NCBI GenBank assembly: GCA_964630925.1
Contig: CAZVZK010000071.1
Location: 1-53,147, forward strand
DNA: 53,147 nucleotides
Source of the DNA: RGDT01 sp964630925
Lineage (GTDB): Bacteria > Planctomycetota > Planctomycetia > Gemmatales > Gemmataceae
Reading direction: 5' to 3'
Shown: piece by piece, positions 7,810 through 15,363 of the stretch
Layout of the letters: the number at the start of each line of letters is the position of its first letter
How positions within the stretch are numbered: the stretch's first letter is position 1
Translations under genes and position numbers: made by a program
Notes under the pieces: generated by a model
Told to the model about the DNA's origin: nothing
Database searches by the model: none
What the model saw: only the letters and a program-made list of their open reading frames with translations

Positions 7810-8694
7810 TCAGACGCCGGCCTTGTCGCGGAAGGCCTGCAACGAATCGGCGCGGGCGGCGAGGACGGTCCACTCGCGCAACCTCTCCAGGGGCCGCTCC
7901 TCCCCCAGCTTCGCCGCCAGGTCGGCCGGTAGCTCACCGAAACGGGCCTCCAGGAAGTCCCGCACGGCCAGGGCCCTGTCCTCGGCCTTCCATCCATCGA
8001 CGACCACGGATCGGCGCATGTTGAACCCCTCCAGGGCCTTCCGCCACGCCTCGCGACAGCCCGCCAGCTCGGCGAACACCAGGGCCAGCGCCAGGTCCGC
8101 CCTCATCGCCGGGTCGGCCTCGGCCTCGGCCAGCGGCAGCCAGCGCCCGATGATAACAGGATCGCCCCCGCCTTTCATCAGCGGAATCCAAGCCAGCAGC
8201 ACGCGCGGCGCCCCGCCACGCTCCACCTGATCGAGGATGCCGGACGCCTCCTCCTCACCCACGTTCCACTCGCGCGCGTCGAGGGACACGCCCATCCCCT
8301 CCGCCCACACGCTGCGCCGAGAGGCCTGCCCCTTGCCGGTGAGGTTCACCACGACGGCCAGCAGCTCGAAGCGGTCGCCGGCGAGCGGCTCCGGCTTGAC
8401 CTGGAGCCACACCAGGCCCAGCATCACCAGCACCCTGCCGAAGATCAGGGCGTCCGGCTCGCTCTGGAACTCGATGAGCGTGGCCCACGGCTCGCCGTGC
8501 CGGTCCTCGCGGGTGACGTGCCACAGCACGTCGCCCGTCCGCTCCGGCAGGCCGGGGACCGTCAACTTGGTGTCCAGCGGCTTCCTGAACTTGACGGCGC
8601 CCGGGGGCACGCCCGTCAGCCAGCACAGCAGCGGCGCCCCCGCCCGGCGAGCGAGCGCCCGGCTGGCACGGTCGAACGGGTTCTCTTCGGGCAT
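7810..8694 (-). CDS. Rpn-like / PD-(D/E)XK nuclease-family protein
   Basis: 294-residue protein. GDVLWHVTR with Asp55, followed by LIEFQSEPD with Glu75 and Gln77, is the D...ExQ signature of the PD-(D/E)XK superfamily branch that includes Rpn (recombination-promoting nuclease, putative transposase) proteins. The rest is helical, with a C-terminal RDFLEARFGELP-type segment as in that group. The ATG at 8694 has GGGAGGG upstream; a TTG at 8700 is the alternative. It lies between two copies of a segmental duplication and is oriented against them. Family placement is by motif and overall look; DNA cleavage is not shown. I see no terminal inverted repeats around it. Confidence 0.6.
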   Translation of the reverse strand: MPEENPFDRASRALARRAGAPLLCWLTGVPPGAVKFRKPLDTKLTVPGLPERTGDVLWHVTREDRHGEPWATLIEFQSEPDALIFGRVLVMLGLVWLQVKPEPLAGDRFELLAVVVNLTGKGQASRRSVWAEGMGVSLDAREWNVGEEEASGILDQVERGGAPRVLLAWIPLMKGGGDPVIIGRWLPLAEAEADPAMRADLALALVFAELAGCREAWRKALEGFNMRRSVVVDGWKAEDRALAVRDFLEARFGELPADLAAKLGEERPLERLREWTVLAARADSLQAFRDKAGV

Positions 8695-8722
8695 GGCCAA
8701 TCCCTCCCCGCGTGGGTGCGTA

Positions 8723-11352
8723 GTTGATCCTACTGGCGGGCTTCGGGCCGGCGCGGTACGATGCCGGGACGTTCGAGCAAGGAGGCACCCATGAACACGC
8801 TGATCGTCGCCGCACTTCTCGCCACGTCCGCCGCGCCCCCGATGCCCTGGAAACTGACGGCAGAGGACCGGGCCTTCCTCGGCGGGCTATTCCCGGCCCT
8901 CGTTGATCCCGTGGGCGCGGTGCGGGTGAGCGTACCCGTGCTGGTGCGTGAGAAAGAAACGTCGTTGCTCCGTCAGGTCGATGAGGAGCGCTTCCCGGAG
9001 GTACGGCTTTGGCGGTTGCCCCCGCGCAGCGGCGGGCGCTCGCCGGTGGTCGTCCCCGATGGCCGAGAGGTCATCCCGATGGGCGGCTTTCGGCGGATCG
9101 ACTTCGTCGAGGAGTGCCGGGACATCCTCGCAAGAAGTGAAGGCCGGGTGGATTACCGGGTGAGGCACGACAGCGACACGACGCGGGCGGCCTGGCTCTT
9201 CCGGCTCGGGCACGAGGGGCTGGCCGCAGCGTTCCTGTCCCGCGAGGGCAGTTACAGGAGCTGGCAGGGGCTGCTGCACGAGGCGGCGCACGACGCGATG
9301 ATCCGCGCGTTCGCAGCCCGCGCCGACGGCGAGGCGCTCGCCAGCGCCGAGCACCTCCTGCGCCTGTACCCCGCCGAATCGCGCGAGATGAAGCAGGTGG
9401 GCGAGATCGCCGGCGACCTGATGCGGCGTCGCAAGGCGGGCACGTTTCGTCTGGACCGCGACTTCCCGCCAGCGGGCTTCGCCGGCTGGCCCGCGGCGAG
9501 ACGTGTCCGCTGGCTGGTCGAGTCGCTGGAGGATGTCAAACTACCGCCCCAACCGCCCGAGAGCCCGATGACGATGTTCGCGCCGATACGGCACGACAAG
9601 AGATTCCAGGCGCTGGTGCAGCTCGGAGACGCCGCGGTGCCAGCCCTGATCGAGGCCGTTGAGAAGGACACCCGGCTGACACGCTGGGACTGCTCGCGCG
9701 TGGGGGGCAGCCTGCGGTCCCGCGTCCTGTTGGTGAGCGAGCTGGCGCTCGGCGCCCTCGCCGAGATCCTCCAGTGGCCGACGCTGGTCGAGGAGATGGA
9801 AAGTGGCTGGGAGTTAGAGACTGAAGAAGGGCGGCGGAAGATGGCGGTCCGGCTGAAGGCATACTGGCGGCGGCACGGGGCGCTGTCGCCCGTGGAGCGA
9901 CTCCGCGCCCGGCTGCTCGACCCGAGCTCGTCATTCAGCGATTGGGAGTCGGCGGCGCGTGCCCTCGCCTGGGGCGACCTGGCAGTGGCGTCGCGCATGA
10001 TCGGCTATCTGCCACGGAATGCCCAGCCGAGGGCCATGCTGATGGCCCCCAACAAGGCGCTGGCGCTCGAAAGACCCACGGCGGCGGAGGCGATCCTCTG
10101 GCGGATGGACCGCGAAATGGCCGTCCCGCCAAAGGACCCTGGCTGGCGTGAGGGCGAGGGGGTCGAGGTGCTCTTGGTCACGTGCCTCGGGTGCGTCGCT
10201 CGGCTCAACGACCCGCGCATCCTGCCTGCGTTGCACCGACGGTTCTCCCGCGCGGAGGGCGCGGAGCGCCTCCATCTCACGGTGACTTGCCGGGTGCTGG
10301 GATCAAGCGGCCCTTTGGAGAAGATCGCAGGGGAGGTCGAACGCGGGGCCTTCCCCGGACCGGGAGGCGACGGTGAGTATCTCCACGGGGTGGTCGGGAT
10401 GCTGTCGGAGGCCGACACCCCCGCCTGCTCCCGCGCACTCAGCGCCCTGGTGAGGCCGAAGCACCCGCTGCACGAGACTGCCCGCCAGAACATCCTCGGC
10501 CTCCAGGACGATGGCCCGTGGCTGTCGCACCCGTTCTGCCTCCCGATCCTCGCCGGCGAGATGGGCGAGATGGGGAAGACAAGGGAAGTCTGGACGGTGA
10601 TCGAGAGTGGCAGGACGATCAAGAGGGCCAGGCCGGGTGAGCGCGGCTCATGGCAGACGGACACGCCGGGTTTCCTCACGGAGTCGGGCAACCATCACGC
10701 GAGGGCGGACGAGCGTCGATGTGACGTGGCAGCCCGCAGGCTGAGCGGCCTCGTGGCGGGGATGCCGGAGTACAACGTGCTGGCCAAGGACGCCGGCTCC
10801 CGGCTGGGCGCGATCAATCTCTTCCTGAAGTGTTTCGCGGGGAGGATACGCAAGGTGGCCGAGGAAGAGTTGTACTTGCTCAACGCGGGCGCGGGCCGGC
10901 CAACGTTGATCCCCGACATCCGCCCTCTGGGCCGCGCCGCGACGGAGGCCGACGTGAAGGCGGGCCGCGCCGTCTTCCACCTCGGCGGCAAGGGCAGGCC
11001 GATGGCGTTCCCGCCGGGCTCGGCCATCGAGGCAAAGGGCGAGAGGGGCCTCGTCGTGCAGGCGGAGACGCTGGGCGGCGCACCCGTCTACGGCGTCATC
11101 TTCCGCCACTCCATCCGCCGCGTCGAGGCGGCCGACGTGCGGCTCGCCGGACCGCGGCGGTGACCGCCCCGTATCATCATCCTCGTATCCCCTCACAGGA
11201 GAGCGAGCGATGGCGATTCAGAAGGCGGCCGCGGGCACCACGAGGATCGGCTGGATCGGCACCGGCGTGATGGGCCGGTGGATGTGCGAGCACGCCATGA
11301 AGAAGGGCTTCACGGCCACGGTCTACAACCGCTCCAAGGACAAGGCCCAGCC
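8723..11352 (+). repeat. Segmental duplication, copy 2 (right unit)
   Basis: Partner of 5209-7742. It begins with the same GTTGATCCTACTGGCGGGC leader and runs through a HEAT-like gene into the 5' end of the dehydrogenase, which here continues intact. Copy 2 is about 100 bases longer than copy 1 because the central part of the HEAT-like gene differs. The ends are near identical and the middle is not. Confidence 0.85.
8791..11163 (+). CDS. Exported HEAT-like repeat protein, paralogue 2
   Basis: 790-residue paralogue of the protein at 5277-7553. Signal peptide (MNTLIVAALLATSAAPPMPW) and RBS are nearly identical to paralogue 1. HEAT-like helices occur through the middle (LVQLGDAAVPALIEAVEKDTRL; SELALGALAEILQ). 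Shared landmarks include ALALERPTAAEAILWRMDRE against the ALNRPTAAEAMLDAMDRD of copy 1. The ~85-residue C-terminal domain from IPDIRPLGRAATEADV is about 90% identical to copy 1, whereas the N-proximal third is hardly alignable beyond short blocks. Role unknown; periplasmic scaffold by inference. It precedes the dehydrogenase by 46 bases. Confidence 0.8.
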   Translation: MNTLIVAALLATSAAPPMPWKLTAEDRAFLGGLFPALVDPVGAVRVSVPVLVREKETSLLRQVDEERFPEVRLWRLPPRSGGRSPVVVPDGREVIPMGGFRRIDFVEECRDILARSEGRVDYRVRHDSDTTRAAWLFRLGHEGLAAAFLSREGSYRSWQGLLHEAAHDAMIRAFAARADGEALASAEHLLRLYPAESREMKQVGEIAGDLMRRRKAGTFRLDRDFPPAGFAGWPAARRVRWLVESLEDVKLPPQPPESPMTMFAPIRHDKRFQALVQLGDAAVPALIEAVEKDTRLTRWDCSRVGGSLRSRVLLVSELALGALAEILQWPTLVEEMESGWELETEEGRRKMAVRLKAYWRRHGALSPVERLRARLLDPSSSFSDWESAARALAWGDLAVASRMIGYLPRNAQPRAMLMAPNKALALERPTAAEAILWRMDREMAVPPKDPGWREGEGVEVLLVTCLGCVARLNDPRILPALHRRFSRAEGAERLHLTVTCRVLGSSGPLEKIAGEVERGAFPGPGGDGEYLHGVVGMLSEADTPACSRALSALVRPKHPLHETARQNILGLQDDGPWLSHPFCLPILAGEMGEMGKTREVWTVIESGRTIKRARPGERGSWQTDTPGFLTESGNHHARADERRCDVAARRLSGLVAGMPEYNVLAKDAGSRLGAINLFLKCFAGRIRKVAEEELYLLNAGAGRPTLIPDIRPLGRAATEADVKAGRAVFHLGGKGRPMAFPPGSAIEAKGERGLVVQAETLGGAPVYGVIFRHSIRRVEAADVRLAGPRR

Positions 11353-12118
11353 GCTCATCGACGCCGGGGCCAAGTTCGCCGCCACGCCCAAGGAGGTGGC
11401 GGCGGCGTCGGACGTGGTCTTCGCCATCGTCGGCTTCCCGAAGGACGTGCGCGAGGTGTTCCTCGGCGAGCAGGGGGCGTTGGCGGGGAGCAAGGCGGGC
11501 ACGATCCTCGTGGACATGACCACGTCGGAGCCGGGGCTGGCGCGGGAGATTTACGAGGCGGCGAAGGCGAAGGGCGTGCACGCGGTGGACGCCCCGGTGT
11601 CGGGCGGCGACGTGGGGGCGCGGAACGCGGCCCTGTCGATCATGATCGGCGGCGACAAGGAGGCGGTGGAGGCGGTGACGCCGATCTTCGAGGCGATGGG
11701 CAAGACGATCGTGCATCAGGGCGGGCCGGGTGCGGGGCAGCACACGAAGATGGTGAATCAGATCCTGATCTCGTCGAACATGGTGGCGCTGTGCGAGGCG
11801 CTGCTGTACGGGCACAGGGCGGGTCTGGACATCGAGACGGTGATGAAGTCGGTGACGGTGGGTGCGGCGGGGAGCAAGGCGCTGGAGGTGCTGGGGCCGC
11901 GGATGATCAAGCGCGACTTCGAGCCGGGCTTCTACGTGGAGCACTTCATCAAGGACATGGGGATCGCGCTGGCGGAGGCGGAGCGGATGAACCTGGCGCT
12001 GCCGGGTCTGGGCCTGGCGAAGCAGTTGTACGAGAGCGTGCGGGCGCTGGGGTACGGGCGCAAGGGGACGCAGGCCCTGCTCCTCGCGCTGGAGGCGATG
12101 AGCGGGGTGAAGCGGTGA
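11210..12118 (+). CDS. 3-hydroxyisobutyrate dehydrogenase-family NAD(P)-dependent oxidoreductase
   Basis: 302-residue beta-hydroxyacid dehydrogenase, oxidising a 3-hydroxy acid or reducing an aldehyde acid such as tartronate semialdehyde with NAD(P). GWIGTGVMG (residues 14-22) is the Rossmann loop, DAPVSGGDVGA (about residue 127) is the substrate-binding motif, and HTKMVNQ (about 177) contains the catalytic lysine. The length is typical. Its stop codon overlaps the GTG start of the next frame in a GTGA junction, implying co-translation with the DUF6941-like gene. The 5' end is duplicated at 7599-7742. Exact substrate cannot be told from sequence. Confidence 0.88.
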   Translation: MAIQKAAAGTTRIGWIGTGVMGRWMCEHAMKKGFTATVYNRSKDKAQPLIDAGAKFAATPKEVAAASDVVFAIVGFPKDVREVFLGEQGALAGSKAGTILVDMTTSEPGLAREIYEAAKAKGVHAVDAPVSGGDVGARNAALSIMIGGDKEAVEAVTPIFEAMGKTIVHQGGPGAGQHTKMVNQILISSNMVALCEALLYGHRAGLDIETVMKSVTVGAAGSKALEVLGPRMIKRDFEPGFYVEHFIKDMGIALAEAERMNLALPGLGLAKQLYESVRALGYGRKGTQALLLALEAMSGVKR

Positions 12119-12500
12119 AACCCATTGGCAAGATCGTCTACGTGTGCGATGATGCGTTGGTGGACCCCGTCAGCCGGAAGCTGAGCATTCTGGAGGTCTT
12201 CGACGCGGTCCGCCTGCCGGCGGGGCGACGTTCCCCTACACGCTGGGCAGGCTCTGCGTGGCCGCCCAATTCGCCGGCGGGAGGGGTCAGCGTGCGTTCC
12301 GGGCCGTCGTGGTTGATGCCTCCACGGGGGCCGACCTGTTCGGGTCAGGGACGCACCTCGTGAACATGCCCGGAGGACACGTCAACGTCACGGTGTTGCT
12401 GCGGATGGTGGATTGCACCTTACCCCACGCGGGGGTCTACATCGTCCAGATGTTCTGCGACGCGGATTTCGTGGACGACAGACGAATCACCCTGATTTGA
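12115..12500 (+). pseudogene. DUF6941-like protein, frameshifted
   Basis: Starting with the GTG that overlaps the previous stop, the frame reads VKPIGKIVYVCDDALVDPVS and continues to AVRLPAG, then degrades into Arg/Trp-rich sequence. In the next frame, GATFPYTLGRLCVAAQF continues as a well-formed protein to the stop at 12500. Joining the two at the GGGG run at 12222-12225 gives a natural ~128-residue protein of the kind annotated as DUF6941 in planctomycetes. A single missing G explains the break. Either the gene is a recent pseudogene, the sequence has an error, or a programmed shift occurs. Molecular role unknown. Confidence 0.6.
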
Positions 12501-12511
12501 AAGGCCAGGCC

Positions 12512-12703
12512 ATGAACAAGCCGAGCCCCGAACACCATAGCAATCCCGAGACGGTCATGCTGGAGCCGGTGTACATCTTCACCGACAAGGCCATCCCCTC
12601 CCCGCCGAAGCGGCCGCCCTTGCCGACGGCTGAGCGGGGGGAGGAGCCGAAGCCGGAGGAGCCGAAGCCGGCGGCGGGGCAGTCGGCCGAGGACAACAAG
12701 TGA
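12512..12703 (+). CDS. Small Pro/Glu-rich hypothetical protein
   Basis: 63 residues beginning MNKPSPEHHSNPETVMLEPV. The C-terminal half is low complexity, with an EEPKPEEPKPAA duplication. It follows the DUF6941-like frame by 11 bases and precedes the 123-residue protein by 27 bases on the same strand, so it probably belongs to that transcript. No domain, signal or membrane segment is recognised. Coding is plausible from context; function unknown. Confidence 0.45.
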   Translation: MNKPSPEHHSNPETVMLEPVYIFTDKAIPSPPKRPPLPTAERGEEPKPEEPKPAAGQSAEDNK

Positions 12704-12730
12704 CGGGCCGCTGCCGTTGGAGGCGATGAC

Positions 12731-13102
12731 ATGGTAAGGCACAAGCCGGCGGGCGGGAACGGGGCGGCCCACGGGGGGCGACCCGACGGCGAGAAGCCGG
12801 TCACCAGGGGGACGTTCTTCGTGGTGGAGCTGGGGCAGTTGCCGCCGGAGCAGCGTGCCGCCGTCGAGGAGGCGACGAATTCGCCCGCCAGGACGTGGGA
12901 GCTGTACCGGACGGCGGACAGGGCGGGCCGGCCCGCCCCCGGGACGGACATCCGGGCCGTCCAGGTCGGCGGTGTGTGGGTCGTGTTCCGGGAGCGGGCC
13001 GACGGGATCGAGCTGGCGAAACTCATCCCCGATGGCGCCTTCCAACAAATGGGGATCCGGCTCACGCCGACCGGCGAGGGCAAGGCGGCGCCGCGGCCAT
13101 GA
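12731..13102 (+). CDS. Hypothetical protein coupled to Shedu-like gene
   Basis: 123 residues. The core reads GTFFVVELGQLPPEQRAAVE, then AVQVGGVWVVFRERADGIEL, a small alpha/beta-looking domain with no motif I know. Its stop overlaps the next start in an ATGA junction at 13099-13102, so the two proteins are probably made in fixed ratio and may work together. No signal peptide. It could be a regulator or partner of the nuclease-like protein; this is inference from coupling only. Confidence 0.6.
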   Translation: MVRHKPAGGNGAAHGGRPDGEKPVTRGTFFVVELGQLPPEQRAAVEEATNSPARTWELYRTADRAGRPAPGTDIRAVQVGGVWVVFRERADGIELAKLIPDGAFQQMGIRLTPTGEGKAAPRP

Positions 13103-13728
13103 CGAAGCCCCTGCCCCGGTTCGCGTTCGACAAGCGCAAGGCGAAGGCGGATCTGGCCGCCTTCACCAGGCTGCTCGGCGAGGGCGAGACGAAGCCGCTG
13201 GAGGAGGCCGCAGACATCCTCCCGTTCTTCAAGGCGCACCCGCACCTCGCGGCCCTCATCGGCCGCTGCTGCCATCCCCTGATCACCCCGCCGGATCTGA
13301 TGAAGGCGGAGTACGGCGTCGTGGGCGCGCACGTCTGTGATCTGGTCGTGGGGAACGAAGCGTCGAGCGCCTTCTGCGTTGTGGAATTCGAAGACGCCAA
13401 GCCGACGAGCGTGTTCAAGAAACAACGCGGAGACCGCGTGCCGGAGTGGTCGCCCCGCCTGGGCCACGGGTTCGACCAGATCCTGGACTGGTTCTGTGCC
13501 CTGGAGAGCATCCGCCACAGCGAGCTTTTCCGCACGGTATTCGGCTCGTCGATGGCCACATTCCGTGCGTTCCTGATTGTCGGCAGGAGGGGCGGGCTGG
13601 ACGGGCCGGCGCGGGCCAGGTTGCTCTACCGGTCGCGGAAGGTGCAGATCGACGGCTGTCCCGTGTCGGTGATCACCTACGACGAGCTGCGCGAGCAGCT
13701 CGCCCTGGAGGTCGAGATGGCCTCCTGA
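13099..13728 (+). CDS. Shedu-like (DUF4263) PD-(D/E)XK nuclease-family protein
   Basis: 209 residues. EYGVVGAHVCDLVVG places Asp81, and FCVVEFEDAKPTSVF supplies Glu96, Glu98 and Lys101. WSPRLGHGFDQILDWFCAL follows, with Gln127. This D...ExE/K...Q layout and the C-terminal YRSRKVQIDG...VITYDEL block match the DUF4263/SduA (Shedu) family, a nuclease fold found in an anti-phage system. N-terminal helices (residues 10-60) resemble the short regulatory part of small members. The ATG at 13099 overlaps the upstream stop by four bases. Defence function is suggested by family only; some Shedu-like proteins have other roles. Confidence 0.7.
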   Translation: MTKPLPRFAFDKRKAKADLAAFTRLLGEGETKPLEEAADILPFFKAHPHLAALIGRCCHPLITPPDLMKAEYGVVGAHVCDLVVGNEASSAFCVVEFEDAKPTSVFKKQRGDRVPEWSPRLGHGFDQILDWFCALESIRHSELFRTVFGSSMATFRAFLIVGRRGGLDGPARARLLYRSRKVQIDGCPVSVITYDELREQLALEVEMAS

Positions 13729-13749
13729 GCGGGGCGCCTCCCGCTTCAG

Positions 13750-15288
13750 TCAAGCCTCGCTCCCCACGCCCTGATACCCCACCAACGTCGGCGCCGGCTC
13801 GTGGTGCGGCCCGTCCTGCGGCCCGTCCTCGCCCAGCGTGCCCGCCAGCGCCTCCAGCTCCGCGCACAGCTCCGCCGCCGCCGGGCGGCCCTCCGGCGTG
13901 ATCGACAGCGTCCGCCGCACCAGCGCCTCCAGATCCGGCGGCAAACCTTCGCGGTGTTCGGACATCGGCGCCGGCTCGGCGCGGCCGGCCAGGCCGAGCA
14001 TCATCTTCATCTGCTGTTGCTCGGTCCACGGGCGGACGCCGCAGAGCATCTCGTACAGCATCGCCCCCAGGCTGTACACGTCCGACCGCCCGTCGTCGCG
14101 GGCGCCGGCCAGACGCTCCGGGGCCATGTACCACGGGGTGCCGGGCATCTCGCCCGTCCGCGTCAACTTCTCCTCGCCGGCCGGCAGGTCGCCCAGGAAC
14201 TTGGCGATGCCGAAATCGACCACCTTGACCACCTCGGGGCCGTCGCCCCGGTGCAGGAAGACGTTCTCCGGCTTGATGTCGCGGTGGACCACGCCCTCGC
14301 GGTGCGCCGCCGCCAGCACGTCGGCCACCCGCGCGGCGATGAGGGCGCAACGCCGGGGCGGCATGCGGCCTCGGGCCATCTCGTCGGCCAGGGGGCGTCC
14401 TTGCAGCAGCTCCATCACCAGGAACGCCACCCCGGCGGAGGAGACGCCGGAGTCGAGGACCCGGACGGCGTTGGGGTGGGCGAGGCGCGACGCCGTCGCC
14501 CCCTCGCGCAGGAAGCGTTGCAGGCCCATGCCGGAGTCGTTGCCCGCCACGGGGCGGAAGACCTTGACGGCGACGGGGCGTCCGAGGACGAGGTGGCGGG
14601 CGCGGAAGACGGCCCCGAACCCGCCCGAGCCCAGCTCCTCTTCGAGACGATATTTCCCGTCGAGGACCGTTCCGGGCAGGGCCTGGGCGTAGGCGGCGAA
14701 CACGCGGTCCGCCTGCTGCTGCGCCGCGACGAGGGCGCGGTTGGCGGCCTCCAGCTCGGCGGTGCGTGCCCGGACACGCTGCTCCAGCTCGGCGAACACC
14801 CGCACGTTCTCCATCGCCACGGCGGTCGTGTCCGCCAGGGCCTGGAGGGCGCGGACCTCCTCCTCGGTGGCGTGGTGGGGGGTGGCCCAGTAGGTGCCGA
14901 TGGCGCCCACGGGGTCGAGGGTGCGGATGGGCACCATGACCAGGCTCTTGACGAACGTCGGGCGGTAGGCGTCGTGGGGGATGCGCTCGTCGGCGTAGAT
15001 GTCGGGGATGACGGCGGGCCTGCGGTTGAGCATCGACCAGCCGCTGATACACGCCCCCATCGGGAAACGCTGGCCCTTCCACAGGGGGGCGATGGCGTCC
15101 TCGTCGGCGTAGTGGCACATGCCCTCGTCGCGCAGCACGAACGTGGCGCCGTCGGCGCCGGCGAGGCGGCGCGCGGCGGTGCGGACGATCTCCTGCACGT
15201 CGGGCAGGCCGCGTGCCAGGGCCAGGCGCTGGATGACCTCGATGAGGTCGAACAGGCCGGGTGTCGCGTGTCGTGCCTCGTCGCCCAT
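13750..15288 (-). CDS. GAF domain-Ser/Thr protein kinase
   Basis: 512-residue cytoplasmic signalling protein. Residues ~20-165 form a GAF sensor domain (WSMLNRRPAVIPDIYADERI; LVMVPIRTLDPVGAIGTYWA). Residues ~165-200 are a coiled-coil-like linker as in sensor kinases. Residues ~213-475 form a Hanks-type kinase: GSGGFGAVFRA glycine loop, VAVKVF (Lys242), HRDIKPENV (Asp337), DFGIAKF (Asp358) and MAPERL. All catalytic residues are present. A short acidic tail ends in TLVGYQGVGSEA. No transmembrane segment is visible, unlike many bacterial Ser/Thr kinases, so it likely senses a soluble ligand or redox state through GAF. It stands alone; targets unknown. Confidence 0.9.
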   Translation of the reverse strand: MGDEARHATPGLFDLIEVIQRLALARGLPDVQEIVRTAARRLAGADGATFVLRDEGMCHYADEDAIAPLWKGQRFPMGACISGWSMLNRRPAVIPDIYADERIPHDAYRPTFVKSLVMVPIRTLDPVGAIGTYWATPHHATEEEVRALQALADTTAVAMENVRVFAELEQRVRARTAELEAANRALVAAQQQADRVFAAYAQALPGTVLDGKYRLEEELGSGGFGAVFRARHLVLGRPVAVKVFRPVAGNDSGMGLQRFLREGATASRLAHPNAVRVLDSGVSSAGVAFLVMELLQGRPLADEMARGRMPPRRCALIAARVADVLAAAHREGVVHRDIKPENVFLHRGDGPEVVKVVDFGIAKFLGDLPAGEEKLTRTGEMPGTPWYMAPERLAGARDDGRSDVYSLGAMLYEMLCGVRPWTEQQQMKMMLGLAGRAEPAPMSEHREGLPPDLEALVRRTLSITPEGRPAAAELCAELEALAGTLGEDGPQDGPHHEPAPTLVGYQGVGSEA

Positions 15289-15331
15289 GAAAGGCCTCCT
15301 GCACCCATTGTTGGGGAGGGGTCGCGGGAAC

Positions 15332-15358
15332 GCAAGGGCGGTCTTCGGCCGCCCTTGC
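15332..15358 (-). terminator. Hairpin with UUCG-type loop after DUF1501 gene
   Basis: GCAAGGGCGG and CCGCCCTTGC form a perfect 10-bp stem around TCTTCGG, which contains the stable C-TTCG-G loop. It lies six bases past the stop of the minus-strand DUF1501 gene. No T-run follows, so it may be an atypical terminator or an mRNA-stabilising hairpin. Confidence 0.5.
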
Positions 15359-15363
15359 CGGGC

